Shown: positions 51,433 through 58,752 of the stretch, in pieces
How the letters are laid out: each line of letters opens with the position of its first letter
Numbering within the stretch: the stretch's first letter is position 1
NCBI RefSeq assembly: GCF_016863135.1
Contig: NZ_BOOH01000001.1
Location: 1-64,000, forward strand
Direction of reading: 5' to 3'
Origin: Planobispora longispora
GTDB taxonomy: Bacteria; Actinomycetota; Actinomycetes; Streptosporangiales; Streptosporangiaceae
Length of the DNA: 64,000 bases
Program-made: the position numbers and the translations under genes
Notes under the pieces: generated by a model
Seen by the model: the letters and a program-made list of their open reading frames with translations, nothing else
Told to the model about the DNA's origin: nothing
The model's database searches: none

Positions 51433-52014
51433 CTACTTCGCCCTCCGCCTCAGCATCTCCGCGAAGTTCTCCAGGAAGTACTCGAAGCCAGCGTCCGCGC
51501 TGCCGTCCACGTCCAGGGCGACGAAGCCGGAGATCGCCGCGCGGAAGAACTGGTGCGCGGCGGGCACCTCCGCCTCGGGAAGCCCGAAGGAACGCAACAC
51601 GGCCCGGACCGCCTCCGCCGCCCGCTCCCCCACCTCGTGGTACTCCTCGGTTCGCGGCGCCCGCTGCTGCAGCGTGTAGCGGTGCGGATGGCGGCGGACG
51701 TAGTCGCGATAGGCCTCGGCGAGTGCCCGGAGGGCCGAGTCGCCCGACCGGCCCAGCACCGCGGTGCGCAACTCCTCGCTCATCTGGCGCATGCCGTACA
51801 GGCCGACTGCCCGCTGAACGGCTGCCAGGTTGTCCACGTGGGCGTACAGGGCGGGCTGGGTCACGCCCAATCGGCGAGCGAGATGAGTCATGGTCAGCGC
51901 CTCGACACCCTCGGCATCGACGAGCTCAACCGCAGCCTTGGCGACCGTCTCCGCGTCCAAGCCCACTCTGCGGCGCCTGCGCGTCGAGCCCGGGACGACT
52001 TTGGACGCCTCCAC
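51433..52014 (-). CDS. TetR-family regulator of the aglycone genes
   Basis: 193 residues with basic N-terminus (STRRRRRVG), helix-turn-helix LTMTHLARRLGVTQPALYAH (about 38-57) and a TetR_C-like ligand domain (FRAAISGFVALDVDGSADAG). GTG 52014 has GGAGGAGAGGAG upstream. The gene is preceded by an operator-like palindrome at 52039, and the same motif stands before two catabolic operons. It is most likely a repressor relieved by a pathway intermediate. Confidence 0.92.
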   Translation of the reverse strand: MEASKVVPGSTRRRRRVGLDAETVAKAAVELVDAEGVEALTMTHLARRLGVTQPALYAHVDNLAAVQRAVGLYGMRQMSEELRTAVLGRSGDSALRALAEAYRDYVRRHPHRYTLQQRAPRTEEYHEVGERAAEAVRAVLRSFGLPEAEVPAAHQFFRAAISGFVALDVDGSADAGFEYFLENFAEMLRRRAK

Positions 52015-52038
52015 GGCAGCTCCTCTCCTCCACCTGGA

Positions 52039-52055
52039 GCTTAGAGCCTATAAGC
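52039..52055 (-). promoter_or_regulatory. TetR-type operator upstream of its regulator gene
   Basis: GCTTAGAG-C-CTATAAGC, a 17-bp palindrome with one mismatched pair, lies 25 nt before the TetR start codon. It shares the GCTTATAG-S-CTATAAGC consensus with the perfect site at 42722. Autoregulation is inferred. The stretch 52056-52211 up to the dehydrogenase gene holds no recognisable gene and no clear terminator. Confidence 0.65.
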
Positions 52056-52211
52056 ACGACTCGCATGACAGTAGGCGAGCGCGTCATTCTCTGTAGCCAT
52101 TCGATGCAGAGGCTGGATTACCGGGTCAACACTTCGAGCGTTTCTCACGGACCAGCCACGGACCAGAGATCAGATAGACCGTCGAGGACACCTTCCCAGA
52201 ATCGGACATCA

Positions 52212-53432
52212 TCAGCGAACCTGCAGCCCGGTGACGGCGCGGCCGATGATGAGGCGCTGGATCTCGGAGGTGCCCTCGAAGATGGTGTAGATCTTGGCGT
52301 CGCGGTGGAAGCGCTCGACCGGGTGTTCGCGTGTGTAGCCGGCGCCGCCCAGGATCTGGATCGCCTGCTCGGTCACCCACACCGCGGTCTCCCCCGCCAC
52401 CAGCTTGCACATCGAGCCCTCGGCCTGGTTGAAGGACTTGCCGTTGCGGGCCATCCAGGCCGCGCGCCAGGTCATCAGGCGGGCGACGTCGACGCGGGTC
52501 GCCATGTCGGCCAGGAGGAAGGCGATGGCCTGGTTCTGGCCGATCTTGCGGCCGAACTGCTCGCGCTCGCGGGCGTAGTCGCGGGCGTACTCGAAGCCGG
52601 CGCGGGCGATGCCGACGGCCATGGCGGCGACCGAGGGGCGCGTCGTCTCGAAGGTGCGCATGGCCGCCTGCTCTCCGGAGCGGCCGCCCTCGCGCACCCG
52701 GGCCAGGCGGGCGTCGAGTTTCTCCTTGCCGCCGAGCAGGCACGAGCCGGGCAGGCGGACGTCGTCGAGGACGACCTCGGCGGTGTGGGAGGCCCGGATG
52801 CCGTGCTTCTTGAACTTCTGGCCCATCGACAGGCCGGGCGTGCCCGGGGGGACGACGAAGGTGGCCTGGCCCCGGGTGCCGAGCGAGGGGTCGACCGAGG
52901 CCACGACGACGTGCACGTTGGCGATGCCGCCGTTGGTGGCCCAGGTCTTCACGCCGTTGAGGATCCAGTCGCCGGAGGCCTCGTCGTAGACGGCCCGGGT
53001 GCGGATGGCGCCCACGTCGGACCCGGCGTCGGGCTCGGAGGCGCAGAACGCGCCGACCTTGATGTCGTCGGGGGTGCCGAACATCTGCGGCAGCCACTCC
53101 CCCATCTGCTCGGGGGTGCCGCTGGCGGACAGGGCCGCGGCGGCCAGACCGGTGCCGACGATGGACAGGCCGATCCCGGCGTCGCCCCAGAAGAGCTCCT
53201 CGAACGCCACGATCAGGCCCAGGCCGCTGGGCTCGAACCACTGCTGGGCGAAGAAGTCGAGCGAGTACAGGCCGATCTTGGCGGCCTCCTGGATGACCGG
53301 CCAGGGAGTCTCCTCCCGCTCGTCCCACTCGGCACCGGCGGGACGGACCACCGTCGCGGCGAACTCGTGCACCCAGTCGCGCACTTCACGCACGTCGGCG
53401 CTCAGCTCCGGGCAGAAGCCGGTCTCGCTCAT
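52212..53432 (-). CDS. Acyl-CoA dehydrogenase (complete copy at the island edge)
   Basis: 406 residues, standard FadE length. FCASEPDAGSDVGAIRTRAV and TWATNGGIANVHVVVASVD mark the FAD/substrate beta domain, REREQFGRKIGQNQAIAF the C-terminal helices, and ILGGAGYTREHP and TIFEGTSEIQRLIIGRAV the end, with the MCAD-type catalytic Glu in FEGTS. ATG 53432 has GGAGGAG about 7 nt upstream. Its last 63 shared bases (52228-52290) are duplicated at 3823-3885. I infer the island inserted here and supplied a substitute 3' end, keeping the gene intact. A 15-bp palindrome lies in its promoter. Confidence 0.95.
   Translation of the reverse strand: MSETGFCPELSADVREVRDWVHEFAATVVRPAGAEWDEREETPWPVIQEAAKIGLYSLDFFAQQWFEPSGLGLIVAFEELFWGDAGIGLSIVGTGLAAAALSASGTPEQMGEWLPQMFGTPDDIKVGAFCASEPDAGSDVGAIRTRAVYDEASGDWILNGVKTWATNGGIANVHVVVASVDPSLGTRGQATFVVPPGTPGLSMGQKFKKHGIRASHTAEVVLDDVRLPGSCLLGGKEKLDARLARVREGGRSGEQAAMRTFETTRPSVAAMAVGIARAGFEYARDYAREREQFGRKIGQNQAIAFLLADMATRVDVARLMTWRAAWMARNGKSFNQAEGSMCKLVAGETAVWVTEQAIQILGGAGYTREHPVERFHRDAKIYTIFEGTSEIQRLIIGRAVTGLQVR
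52228..52290. repeat. Right copy of 63-bp direct repeat (putative attR)
   Basis: Identical to 3823-3885 and in the same orientation, within the 3' coding end of the complete acyl-CoA dehydrogenase gene. Downstream of it the sequence differs from the left copy. No hairpin follows this stop codon, whereas one follows the left remnant, as expected if the native terminator was displaced. Confidence 0.75.
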
Positions 53433-53454
53433 TCTTTCACTCCTCCAGAAGCGG

Positions 53455-53469
53455 GTTACCAAGGGTAAC
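53455..53469 (-). promoter_or_regulatory. Palindromic operator candidate upstream of the acyl-CoA dehydrogenase gene
   Basis: GTTACC-AAG-GGTAAC, perfect 6-bp arms with a 3-nt spacer, 23 nt before the ATG. Suits a TetR/FadR-type fatty-acid regulator not encoded here. Confidence 0.45.
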
Positions 53470-53540
53470 ACCCCCACCCTACCGGCCGGTACGGCAGGCC
53501 GCGCAACCCGGACCCCGGCTCCCCGCGCCTCCCGCGGTCC

Positions 53541-54728
53541 CTATCTGCCCCGGGACGAGGCGAGGATTCCGGCGGCGCCCACCGCGAGCAGTGCGGCGAG
53601 GCCGTACAGCAGGGTACGGAAGTCGCCGAGGAGGGTGGCGATCTGCGGGCCGACGCTGCCGCCCAGGAAGAGGGCGAAGGTGAACAGGGCCAGGGCCGTA
53701 CCGCGCGACTCCCCCGCGAGCCGGGCCACCGACTCGTTCAGCGCGGGCCCGCCCGCGCTGATGCCGGCCACGTAGACGGCGAGCAGCAGGGCCAGGCCGG
53801 TCGCCCCGGGCGTGGTCACGCCGACGGCGACGAGGGTGAGGGCGCACAGGATCAGGGCGCCCGCCGCACGGGGCAGCGCCGGGATCTTGACCAGCCAGGG
53901 CGTGAGCAGCGGAACAAGGATCATCGAGGGCAGCCCGCCGGCCCGCAGCGCCAGCAGCGCTTCCGGGGTGCCGGCGGCGCCGGTGACCTGCAGGCCGGTG
54001 TAGACCGCGACGAAGCTCGCGAGCACGGTGACGGTCGCGGCGTAGCGCAGCAGCAGGGCGGGCCTGCCGAGCAGGGCGGGCACGGCCCGGTAGGCCGACA
54101 GGAAGGAGCCCGTGATCTCGCGCGCGGGATCGGGCAGCATGACGGCCCGCACGGCCGCCGCCGCTACCGCGAAGGCGAGCGCCGAGGCCAGGAACATCCC
54201 CCGCCAGCCCAGCACGCCTCCGAGGACCTGCGCCGCGACCTGGAGCAGGACGGCCGCCGCGAGGAAACCGCTGGTCACCGAGGTGATCGCGACCATCCTG
54301 CGGCGGGGCTCGACCCGCTCGGCGAGGTAGGCCATCGCGGCCGGGGGGAACGTCGCGACGGCCACGCCCTGGACCGCCCGCAGCGCGATCGCCGTCCCGA
54401 GGTCCGGGCTCGCCGCGACGAGGGCGGTGGCGGCCGCCGCGATCGGCAGGCCGTAGGAGAGCAGGCGCCTGCGGCCGTAGCGGTCGGAGAGCGGGCCGAA
54501 GAGCAGGAACCCCGCCGCGTAGCCGGCGCCGAAGGCGGTGACGAGCCAGGTCAGCCCGTCGGCGGGAACGCCCCAGCCGGCGGCCATGGCGTCGAGGAGG
54601 GGGATCACCATGTAGAGCTGGCCGCTGGCGAGCACGGCGGTGAGCACGAAGACGGAGACCGTACGGCCCAGCGGGGCGAGGGCCGCGGCGGGCGGGGAGA
54701 CGGAGGCCGGGGAGAGAGTTTGCGCCAT
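53541..54728 (-). CDS. MFS transporter (12-helix, YnfM/arabinose-efflux-like)
   Basis: 395 residues with about 12 hydrophobic segments and motif A in loop 2-3 (GPLSDRYGRRRLLSYGLP). Pairs of Ala/Leu-rich helices and a central basic loop fit DHA1-type exporters. ATG 54728 (MAQTLSP) is chosen over an upstream TTG at 54746 that overlaps an operator; no clear ribosome site is seen for either. It is divergent from a TetR gene across two CCAAC..GTTGG palindromes, the usual arrangement for a repressor-controlled efflux pump. Confidence 0.88.
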   Translation of the reverse strand: MAQTLSPASVSPPAAALAPLGRTVSVFVLTAVLASGQLYMVIPLLDAMAAGWGVPADGLTWLVTAFGAGYAAGFLLFGPLSDRYGRRRLLSYGLPIAAAATALVAASPDLGTAIALRAVQGVAVATFPPAAMAYLAERVEPRRRMVAITSVTSGFLAAAVLLQVAAQVLGGVLGWRGMFLASALAFAVAAAAVRAVMLPDPAREITGSFLSAYRAVPALLGRPALLLRYAATVTVLASFVAVYTGLQVTGAAGTPEALLALRAGGLPSMILVPLLTPWLVKIPALPRAAGALILCALTLVAVGVTTPGATGLALLLAVYVAGISAGGPALNESVARLAGESRGTALALFTFALFLGGSVGPQIATLLGDFRTLLYGLAALLAVGAAGILASSRGR

Positions 54729-54746
54729 GGCGAGGACGGTAGCCAA

Positions 54747-54812
54747 CCAACTAGTTGGAAGTCAACCAAATAGTTGGTTAGAGTGACTCGAAGAGACCAA
54801 CCGGTCGGTGGT
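54747..54812. promoter_or_regulatory. Array of TetR operators between MFS and TetR genes
   Basis: Two palindromes, CCAACTAGTTGG (54747-54758, perfect) and AACCAAATAGTTGGTT (54764-54779, one mismatched pair), are spaced 19 bp apart centre to centre. A weaker relative centred on ACCGGT lies at 54796-54812. Repeated sites suggest cooperative binding of the adjacent TetR protein. Confidence 0.75.
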
Positions 54813-54824
54813 TAAAATCGGTCC

Positions 54825-55397
54825 ATGTCGAAGGAAGCCACCAAGGACGCCCTGCTCGCCGCCGCCCGCACCGAGTTCGCCGCGTACGGCATCGCGGGGG
54901 CCCGCGTCGACCGCATCGCCGAGCGCGCCGGGGTCAACAAGGAGCGCATCTACGGCTACTTCGGCAGCAAGGAGAAGCTGTTCGACCAGGTCGTCGCCAC
55001 CGCCCTGGACGAGGTGGTCGAAGCGGTGGCGATGATGCCCGGCGACGACCCCGCCGAATACGTCGGCAAGCTCCACGACTTCCACATCGCGCACCCGGAT
55101 CTGACCCGGCTGCTGATGTGGGAGTCGCTGCACTACCGCGACGGCGACCTGGAGGGTCAGGAGGGGCGTGTCGCCTCCTGGACCAAGAAGGCCGACTCCC
55201 TGGCCGCCGGTCTGGGCACCGAGTCGTCACGCGAGACGGCGCGCACGATGCTGACGCTCGTCGGCCTGGCGGTGTGGCCGACGGCCATGCCCCGGCTCGG
55301 CCGGCTCGCCCTCGGCGAGGAGGCGACGACCGAGGAGGGCAGGGCGGCGATGCGCGAGCACCTCATCGCGTTCACGCGGGCGGCGCTCGGCCGGTGA
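54825..55397 (+). CDS. TetR-family regulator
   Basis: 190 residues. MSKEATKDALLAAARTEFAA leads into the helix-turn-helix VDRIAERAGVNKERIYGYFG (about 28-47) and a TetR_C domain with conserved LLMWESLHYRDGD. ATG 54825 lies only 12 nt after the operator array. It probably represses the divergent MFS gene and itself. Its last codons begin the 44-bp tandem repeat. Confidence 0.9.
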   Translation: MSKEATKDALLAAARTEFAAYGIAGARVDRIAERAGVNKERIYGYFGSKEKLFDQVVATALDEVVEAVAMMPGDDPAEYVGKLHDFHIAHPDLTRLLMWESLHYRDGDLEGQEGRVASWTKKADSLAAGLGTESSRETARTMLTLVGLAVWPTAMPRLGRLALGEEATTEEGRAAMREHLIAFTRAALGR

Positions 55398-55560
55398 CCT
55401 CGCCATGGCGTTCACACGCGCGGCGCCCGGCCGGTGACCTCGCCGGATCAGCCTCCCGTACGGGCGATGCCCGGCCGGTGACCTCGCCGGATCAGCCTCC
55501 CGTACGGGCGATGCCCGGCCGGTGACCTCGGCGGGTCAGCCTCCGGCAGGGGCGGCGTAG
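55389..55560. repeat. Four-copy tandem repeat spanning two convergent gene ends
   Basis: Units begin with GGCCGGTGACCTCG at 55389, 55429, 55473 and 55517. The second and third units are 44 bp and essentially identical; the first (40 bp) and last are diverged. Each carries the GGTGA context of the TetR stop, and the later ones also the stop context of the opposite gene. The whole gap between the convergent genes appears to be copies of one end-to-end segment. Confidence 0.85.
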
Positions 55561-56507
55561 CCGGGGACCGTGATCATGGGCGGGCGTTCGGCCACGGCCA
55601 CGTCCCGCACCGTCACCTGGTGCCCGTCCGCCCCCCTGCGGAACTGGGCCAGCCGGGGAGACGGATCGTGCAGGGGGATCATCTTGTCCTGGCGTTCCAG
55701 CCTGGACCACGCGGTCTGCAGGATCTGCGCGGCCATGCCGCCCAGGGCGTCGGTCGACTGGTGGGAGTGGACGCGGCGGCCCAGGTCCACCTGGGCGAGC
55801 GCGTCCAGGCCGTGGAGCTCCAGCAGGTCGATCAGGAGCCCGAGCTCCACCCCGTAGCCGGTGACGAACGGGACCCGCTCCAGCGCCGAGCGACGCCCGG
55901 CGTACTCCCCGGCGAGGGGCTGGACGAACCCGGCCAGCAGCGGCCAGTGCAGGTTCAGCAGGGGGCGCGCGACCAGCTCGGTGACCCGGCCGCCGCCGTT
56001 GCCGACGCCGCGCAGCGGCCGGTCGTAACAGCCCTTGACGTAGACGACGCCGGGGTCGCCGAACAGCGGGCCGAGCAGTCCCGTCACGAACGACGTGCGG
56101 AACTCGCGCAGGTCGGCGTCGATGAAGACCAGCACGTCACCGGAGGTCGCGGCGAGGGACTTCCACAGCGCCTCCCCCTTGCCGTCCAGGGGTTTCAGGT
56201 CCGGCAGGACCTCGTCCTGCGCGACCACCCGCGCCCCGGCCGCCGCGGCGCGGGCGGCGGTGTCGTCGGTCGAGCGGGAGTCGATGACCACCAGCTCGTC
56301 GACGAGCGGCGCCGCGTCCATCAGCTCACGCCGGATCGCGGAGACTATCTCTCCGACGGTCTGGCCCTCGTCGCGGGCCGGGAGCACCACGCTGACTCTC
56401 GTGTCCGCCTTGGCCTCCAGCAGCCGGGGCAGGGGCCAGTCCTCCGACGATGATGTACGGCCGCGCAGCCATGCCTCCGTCTCAGGCAGCACAGCCCATC
56501 CTTCCAT
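55536..56507 (-). CDS. gpgS: Glucosyl-3-phosphoglycerate synthase
   Basis: 323 residues, GT-A fold, retaining GT81. VSVVLPARDEGQTVGEIVSA (UDP site), DSRSTDDTAARAAAAGARVV, LDGKGEALWKSL, and the metal motif VFIDADLREF are followed by GGGRVTELVARPLLN and the acceptor-side GYGVELGLLIDLLELHGLDA. It makes glucosyl-3-phosphoglycerate, the precursor of glucosylglycerate and methylglucose lipopolysaccharides in actinobacteria. ATG 56507 (MEGWAVLPE) fits best; in-frame starts up to 56546 exist, one (GTG 56522) directly after a TAGGGT -10-like box that would give a leaderless mRNA. Confidence 0.9.
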   Translation of the reverse strand: MEGWAVLPETEAWLRGRTSSSEDWPLPRLLEAKADTRVSVVLPARDEGQTVGEIVSAIRRELMDAAPLVDELVVIDSRSTDDTAARAAAAGARVVAQDEVLPDLKPLDGKGEALWKSLAATSGDVLVFIDADLREFRTSFVTGLLGPLFGDPGVVYVKGCYDRPLRGVGNGGGRVTELVARPLLNLHWPLLAGFVQPLAGEYAGRRSALERVPFVTGYGVELGLLIDLLELHGLDALAQVDLGRRVHSHQSTDALGGMAAQILQTAWSRLERQDKMIPLHDPSPRLAQFRRGADGHQVTVRDVAVAERPPMITVPGYAAPAGG

Positions 56508-56622
56508 CACCTCGGAATCCACAGATATCACCCTATGGTGCATCAATTCACGCTCGGTCCCGGCTCCCCTCCCCGTCCCGCGAGTGGGAAGATCAGTTCA
56601 GACCCGAGCGGGAGGAGACGGT

Positions 56623-58752
56623 ATGGACCCGGTGGCCGTACTGCGGGCCGCACGGATCGTCAGCGCCGAGCTCGACGGGTTGCTGGGCGAGGCGGCGGAC
56701 ACGCTGCGCGGCACGCTCGACCCGCTGCTCGCCGAGGAGGGGAGCCGGGACCCCGAGGGACTGGCGAACACCGTCGTGATGGTGCTCGCGCAGTACGGTC
56801 CCGCCTGGGACCGGCTCGCCACGCTCCTGCACCTCGACGGGCAGACCCCGTTTCCGGCTCCCGCCTCCACGGCCGCTCCGGCCACCGGGGACTGGGCCCC
56901 CGCCCCGGCGCAGGCCCCGGTGCAGCCCTCGGTGCAGGCTCCGGTCCCGGCTCCGGTCCCGGCTCCCGCGCGGCGGAAGGGACCTTCGGTGCTGAACCGG
57001 CTGACCGGGGCCTTCCGGAGGCGGCGCGGCGAGCGGGCGGAGCCCGTGTCCTGGGAGGCGTTCCCGCTGATCGAGACGGTCGGCGAGACCGTGGCGGGCT
57101 GGAGGACGGAGATCAGGGTCGGGCTCGCGGCCGGGGTGACCGGAACGGCTGAGGCGGCGGGGAGAGCGGAGGCGGCGGGACGGGCCGGGGAGTCCGCCGG
57201 CACTCCGGCGGCCGCGGCCCCGCCCGAGCCGTTCGACCTGGACGTGCAGATCGTCGCCGAGGGATTCGAGGCGCCGGCCGGATGGCGGGTACGGCTCCGC
57301 GTGGACGAGGCGTCGCCGTACCCCACCGCGATCATGAGCCTGGTCGCCCTCCCGCCGGACGGGCCGGAGCGGCGGGAGGAGCCGCGTCCCCGGGACGCCT
57401 CCCGGCCGCAGAGTCTCGCGGCATCCCGGATCGCGGGGCCCCAGGACGTGACGGAGCCCCAGGGCATGGCGAGACCCCGGGAGGAGCCGGGCCTCCGGGA
57501 GGAGCCGGGGCCGCGGAACGAACCGGGACCGCGGAACGAACCGGGACGACACGCCAAGCCGGAACGGCAGGAGGGACCGGGCCCTCAGGACGGACCGGGA
57601 CGGGGGGACGTGCGGCCGGTCGCCCGGCGGATCCAGGCGATCTGCACCGTGCGCGGTCAGGTGGTCGGCTACGGCGTGGGAGCCGTCACCGTCCTCGGCT
57701 CTCCCGAACTGCTCAGCCGGGACACCACCCCGGCCTCGGTCGCGGGAACCCGGATCGGCCCGCCCGTGTCCGGCCCGTACGGCGGCTCCGGCCCGCACGG
57801 CGCGCCTTCGAGGCCCGGCCCGCACGGCGCACCCGGTCTTCACGGCACGACCGGTCCGTACGGCGGTTCCGGCGAGCCCCCGGACGTGACCGCCGTCATC
57901 TCCCACGGCGACCGTCCGGGGCGGCTGTGGTGGACCTACCTGTCGCCGCACTTCGTCACCCCCGACCGGGCAGAACCCTGCGAGCTGGGCACGCGCGTCC
58001 CGGGGTTCGCCCGCTCCCTGGTGGAGCAGGTCGCCGGCCGGGCCGGCCGCTCGGACCTCTCCCTCTACCTGCGCGGCGTCGGACGGCAGGTCGCCCTGCG
58101 GATCCCGCCCGGGTTCTGGGAGCTGCTGGAGGCGGTGGCGGCGCGGATCGCGCCGCGCCCGCCGCGCATCCTCTTCCTCTCCCAGGAGCCGTACGTCCCG
58201 TGGGAGCTGGCGGCCCTGGAGCGCCCGCTCGACCCGTCGCTCCCGGTCTTCCTGAACTGCCAGGCGGCGGTCGGCCGCTGGGCCCTGGGCGGGCGGCGTC
58301 CCGGGCTGCCGCCGCCGACGGCCGCCGCGGCGGATGCCGGCGGTCTCCGGCACGCCCTGGCGGCGCTCGGCGGGCCGCCGGAGATGATCGGCCCGGCCCT
58401 GTCCGACGGGGCCGGGGTCGTGCTGGCGGGCGGCCCCGCGCTCGTGCCGCGCACGGTCGCCGGGTGCCGGGTGGGCGGCGCGCCGTTCGTCTTCCTGACC
58501 GGGGAGCACGATCCGGACGCCGCCCAGGCGCTGCTGGTGGCGGGGGCGGGCGGGGTGGCCGCCCCGCTCTGGCCGGTCGCCGGGGAGGCGGCGCGGGAGC
58601 TGGCGGCGGAGTTCCACCGGCGCTGCCTGTCCGGGGAGGCGCCCGCCGAGGTCCTGCGCTCCCTGCGCTGCGCGGGCTCGGCGGCGGCGCTGGCCTACCG
58701 GCTCTTCGGGCATCCCTCGGCGGCCCTCACCCGGCCTCAGCCTCCCGCGTGA
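56623..58752 (+). CDS. CHAT-like protein with disordered linkers, catalytic dyad apparently lost
   Basis: 709 residues. A helical N-terminus (1-75) is followed by Pro/Ala-rich linkers, a central beta region (DLDVQIVAEGFEAPAGWRVR) and a charged repeat tract (REEPG/RNEPG units, about residues 250-320). The C-terminal domain has the CHAT landmarks ILFLSQEPYVPWELAALE and AGAGGVAAPLWPVAGEAARE. CHAT proteases carry a His and Cys in HG and NAC-type motifs; the aligned places here read VVLAGGPAL and FVFLTGEHD, so I infer a pseudoprotease. GGGAGGAG precedes ATG 56623. The last 16 nt overlap the convergent regulator gene. Confidence 0.7.
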   Translation: MDPVAVLRAARIVSAELDGLLGEAADTLRGTLDPLLAEEGSRDPEGLANTVVMVLAQYGPAWDRLATLLHLDGQTPFPAPASTAAPATGDWAPAPAQAPVQPSVQAPVPAPVPAPARRKGPSVLNRLTGAFRRRRGERAEPVSWEAFPLIETVGETVAGWRTEIRVGLAAGVTGTAEAAGRAEAAGRAGESAGTPAAAAPPEPFDLDVQIVAEGFEAPAGWRVRLRVDEASPYPTAIMSLVALPPDGPERREEPRPRDASRPQSLAASRIAGPQDVTEPQGMARPREEPGLREEPGPRNEPGPRNEPGRHAKPERQEGPGPQDGPGRGDVRPVARRIQAICTVRGQVVGYGVGAVTVLGSPELLSRDTTPASVAGTRIGPPVSGPYGGSGPHGAPSRPGPHGAPGLHGTTGPYGGSGEPPDVTAVISHGDRPGRLWWTYLSPHFVTPDRAEPCELGTRVPGFARSLVEQVAGRAGRSDLSLYLRGVGRQVALRIPPGFWELLEAVAARIAPRPPRILFLSQEPYVPWELAALERPLDPSLPVFLNCQAAVGRWALGGRRPGLPPPTAAAADAGGLRHALAALGGPPEMIGPALSDGAGVVLAGGPALVPRTVAGCRVGGAPFVFLTGEHDPDAAQALLVAGAGGVAAPLWPVAGEAARELAAEFHRRCLSGEAPAEVLRSLRCAGSAAALAYRLFGHPSAALTRPQPPA

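Noticed and set aside
57433-57600. Repeat tract in the CHAT-like gene as a CRISPR or intergenic repeat
   Set aside because: The repeats are in-frame low-complexity codons (Glu-Pro-Gly/Arg-Asn-Glu-Pro-Gly), not spaced direct repeats with unique spacers. No CRISPR array is present in the window.
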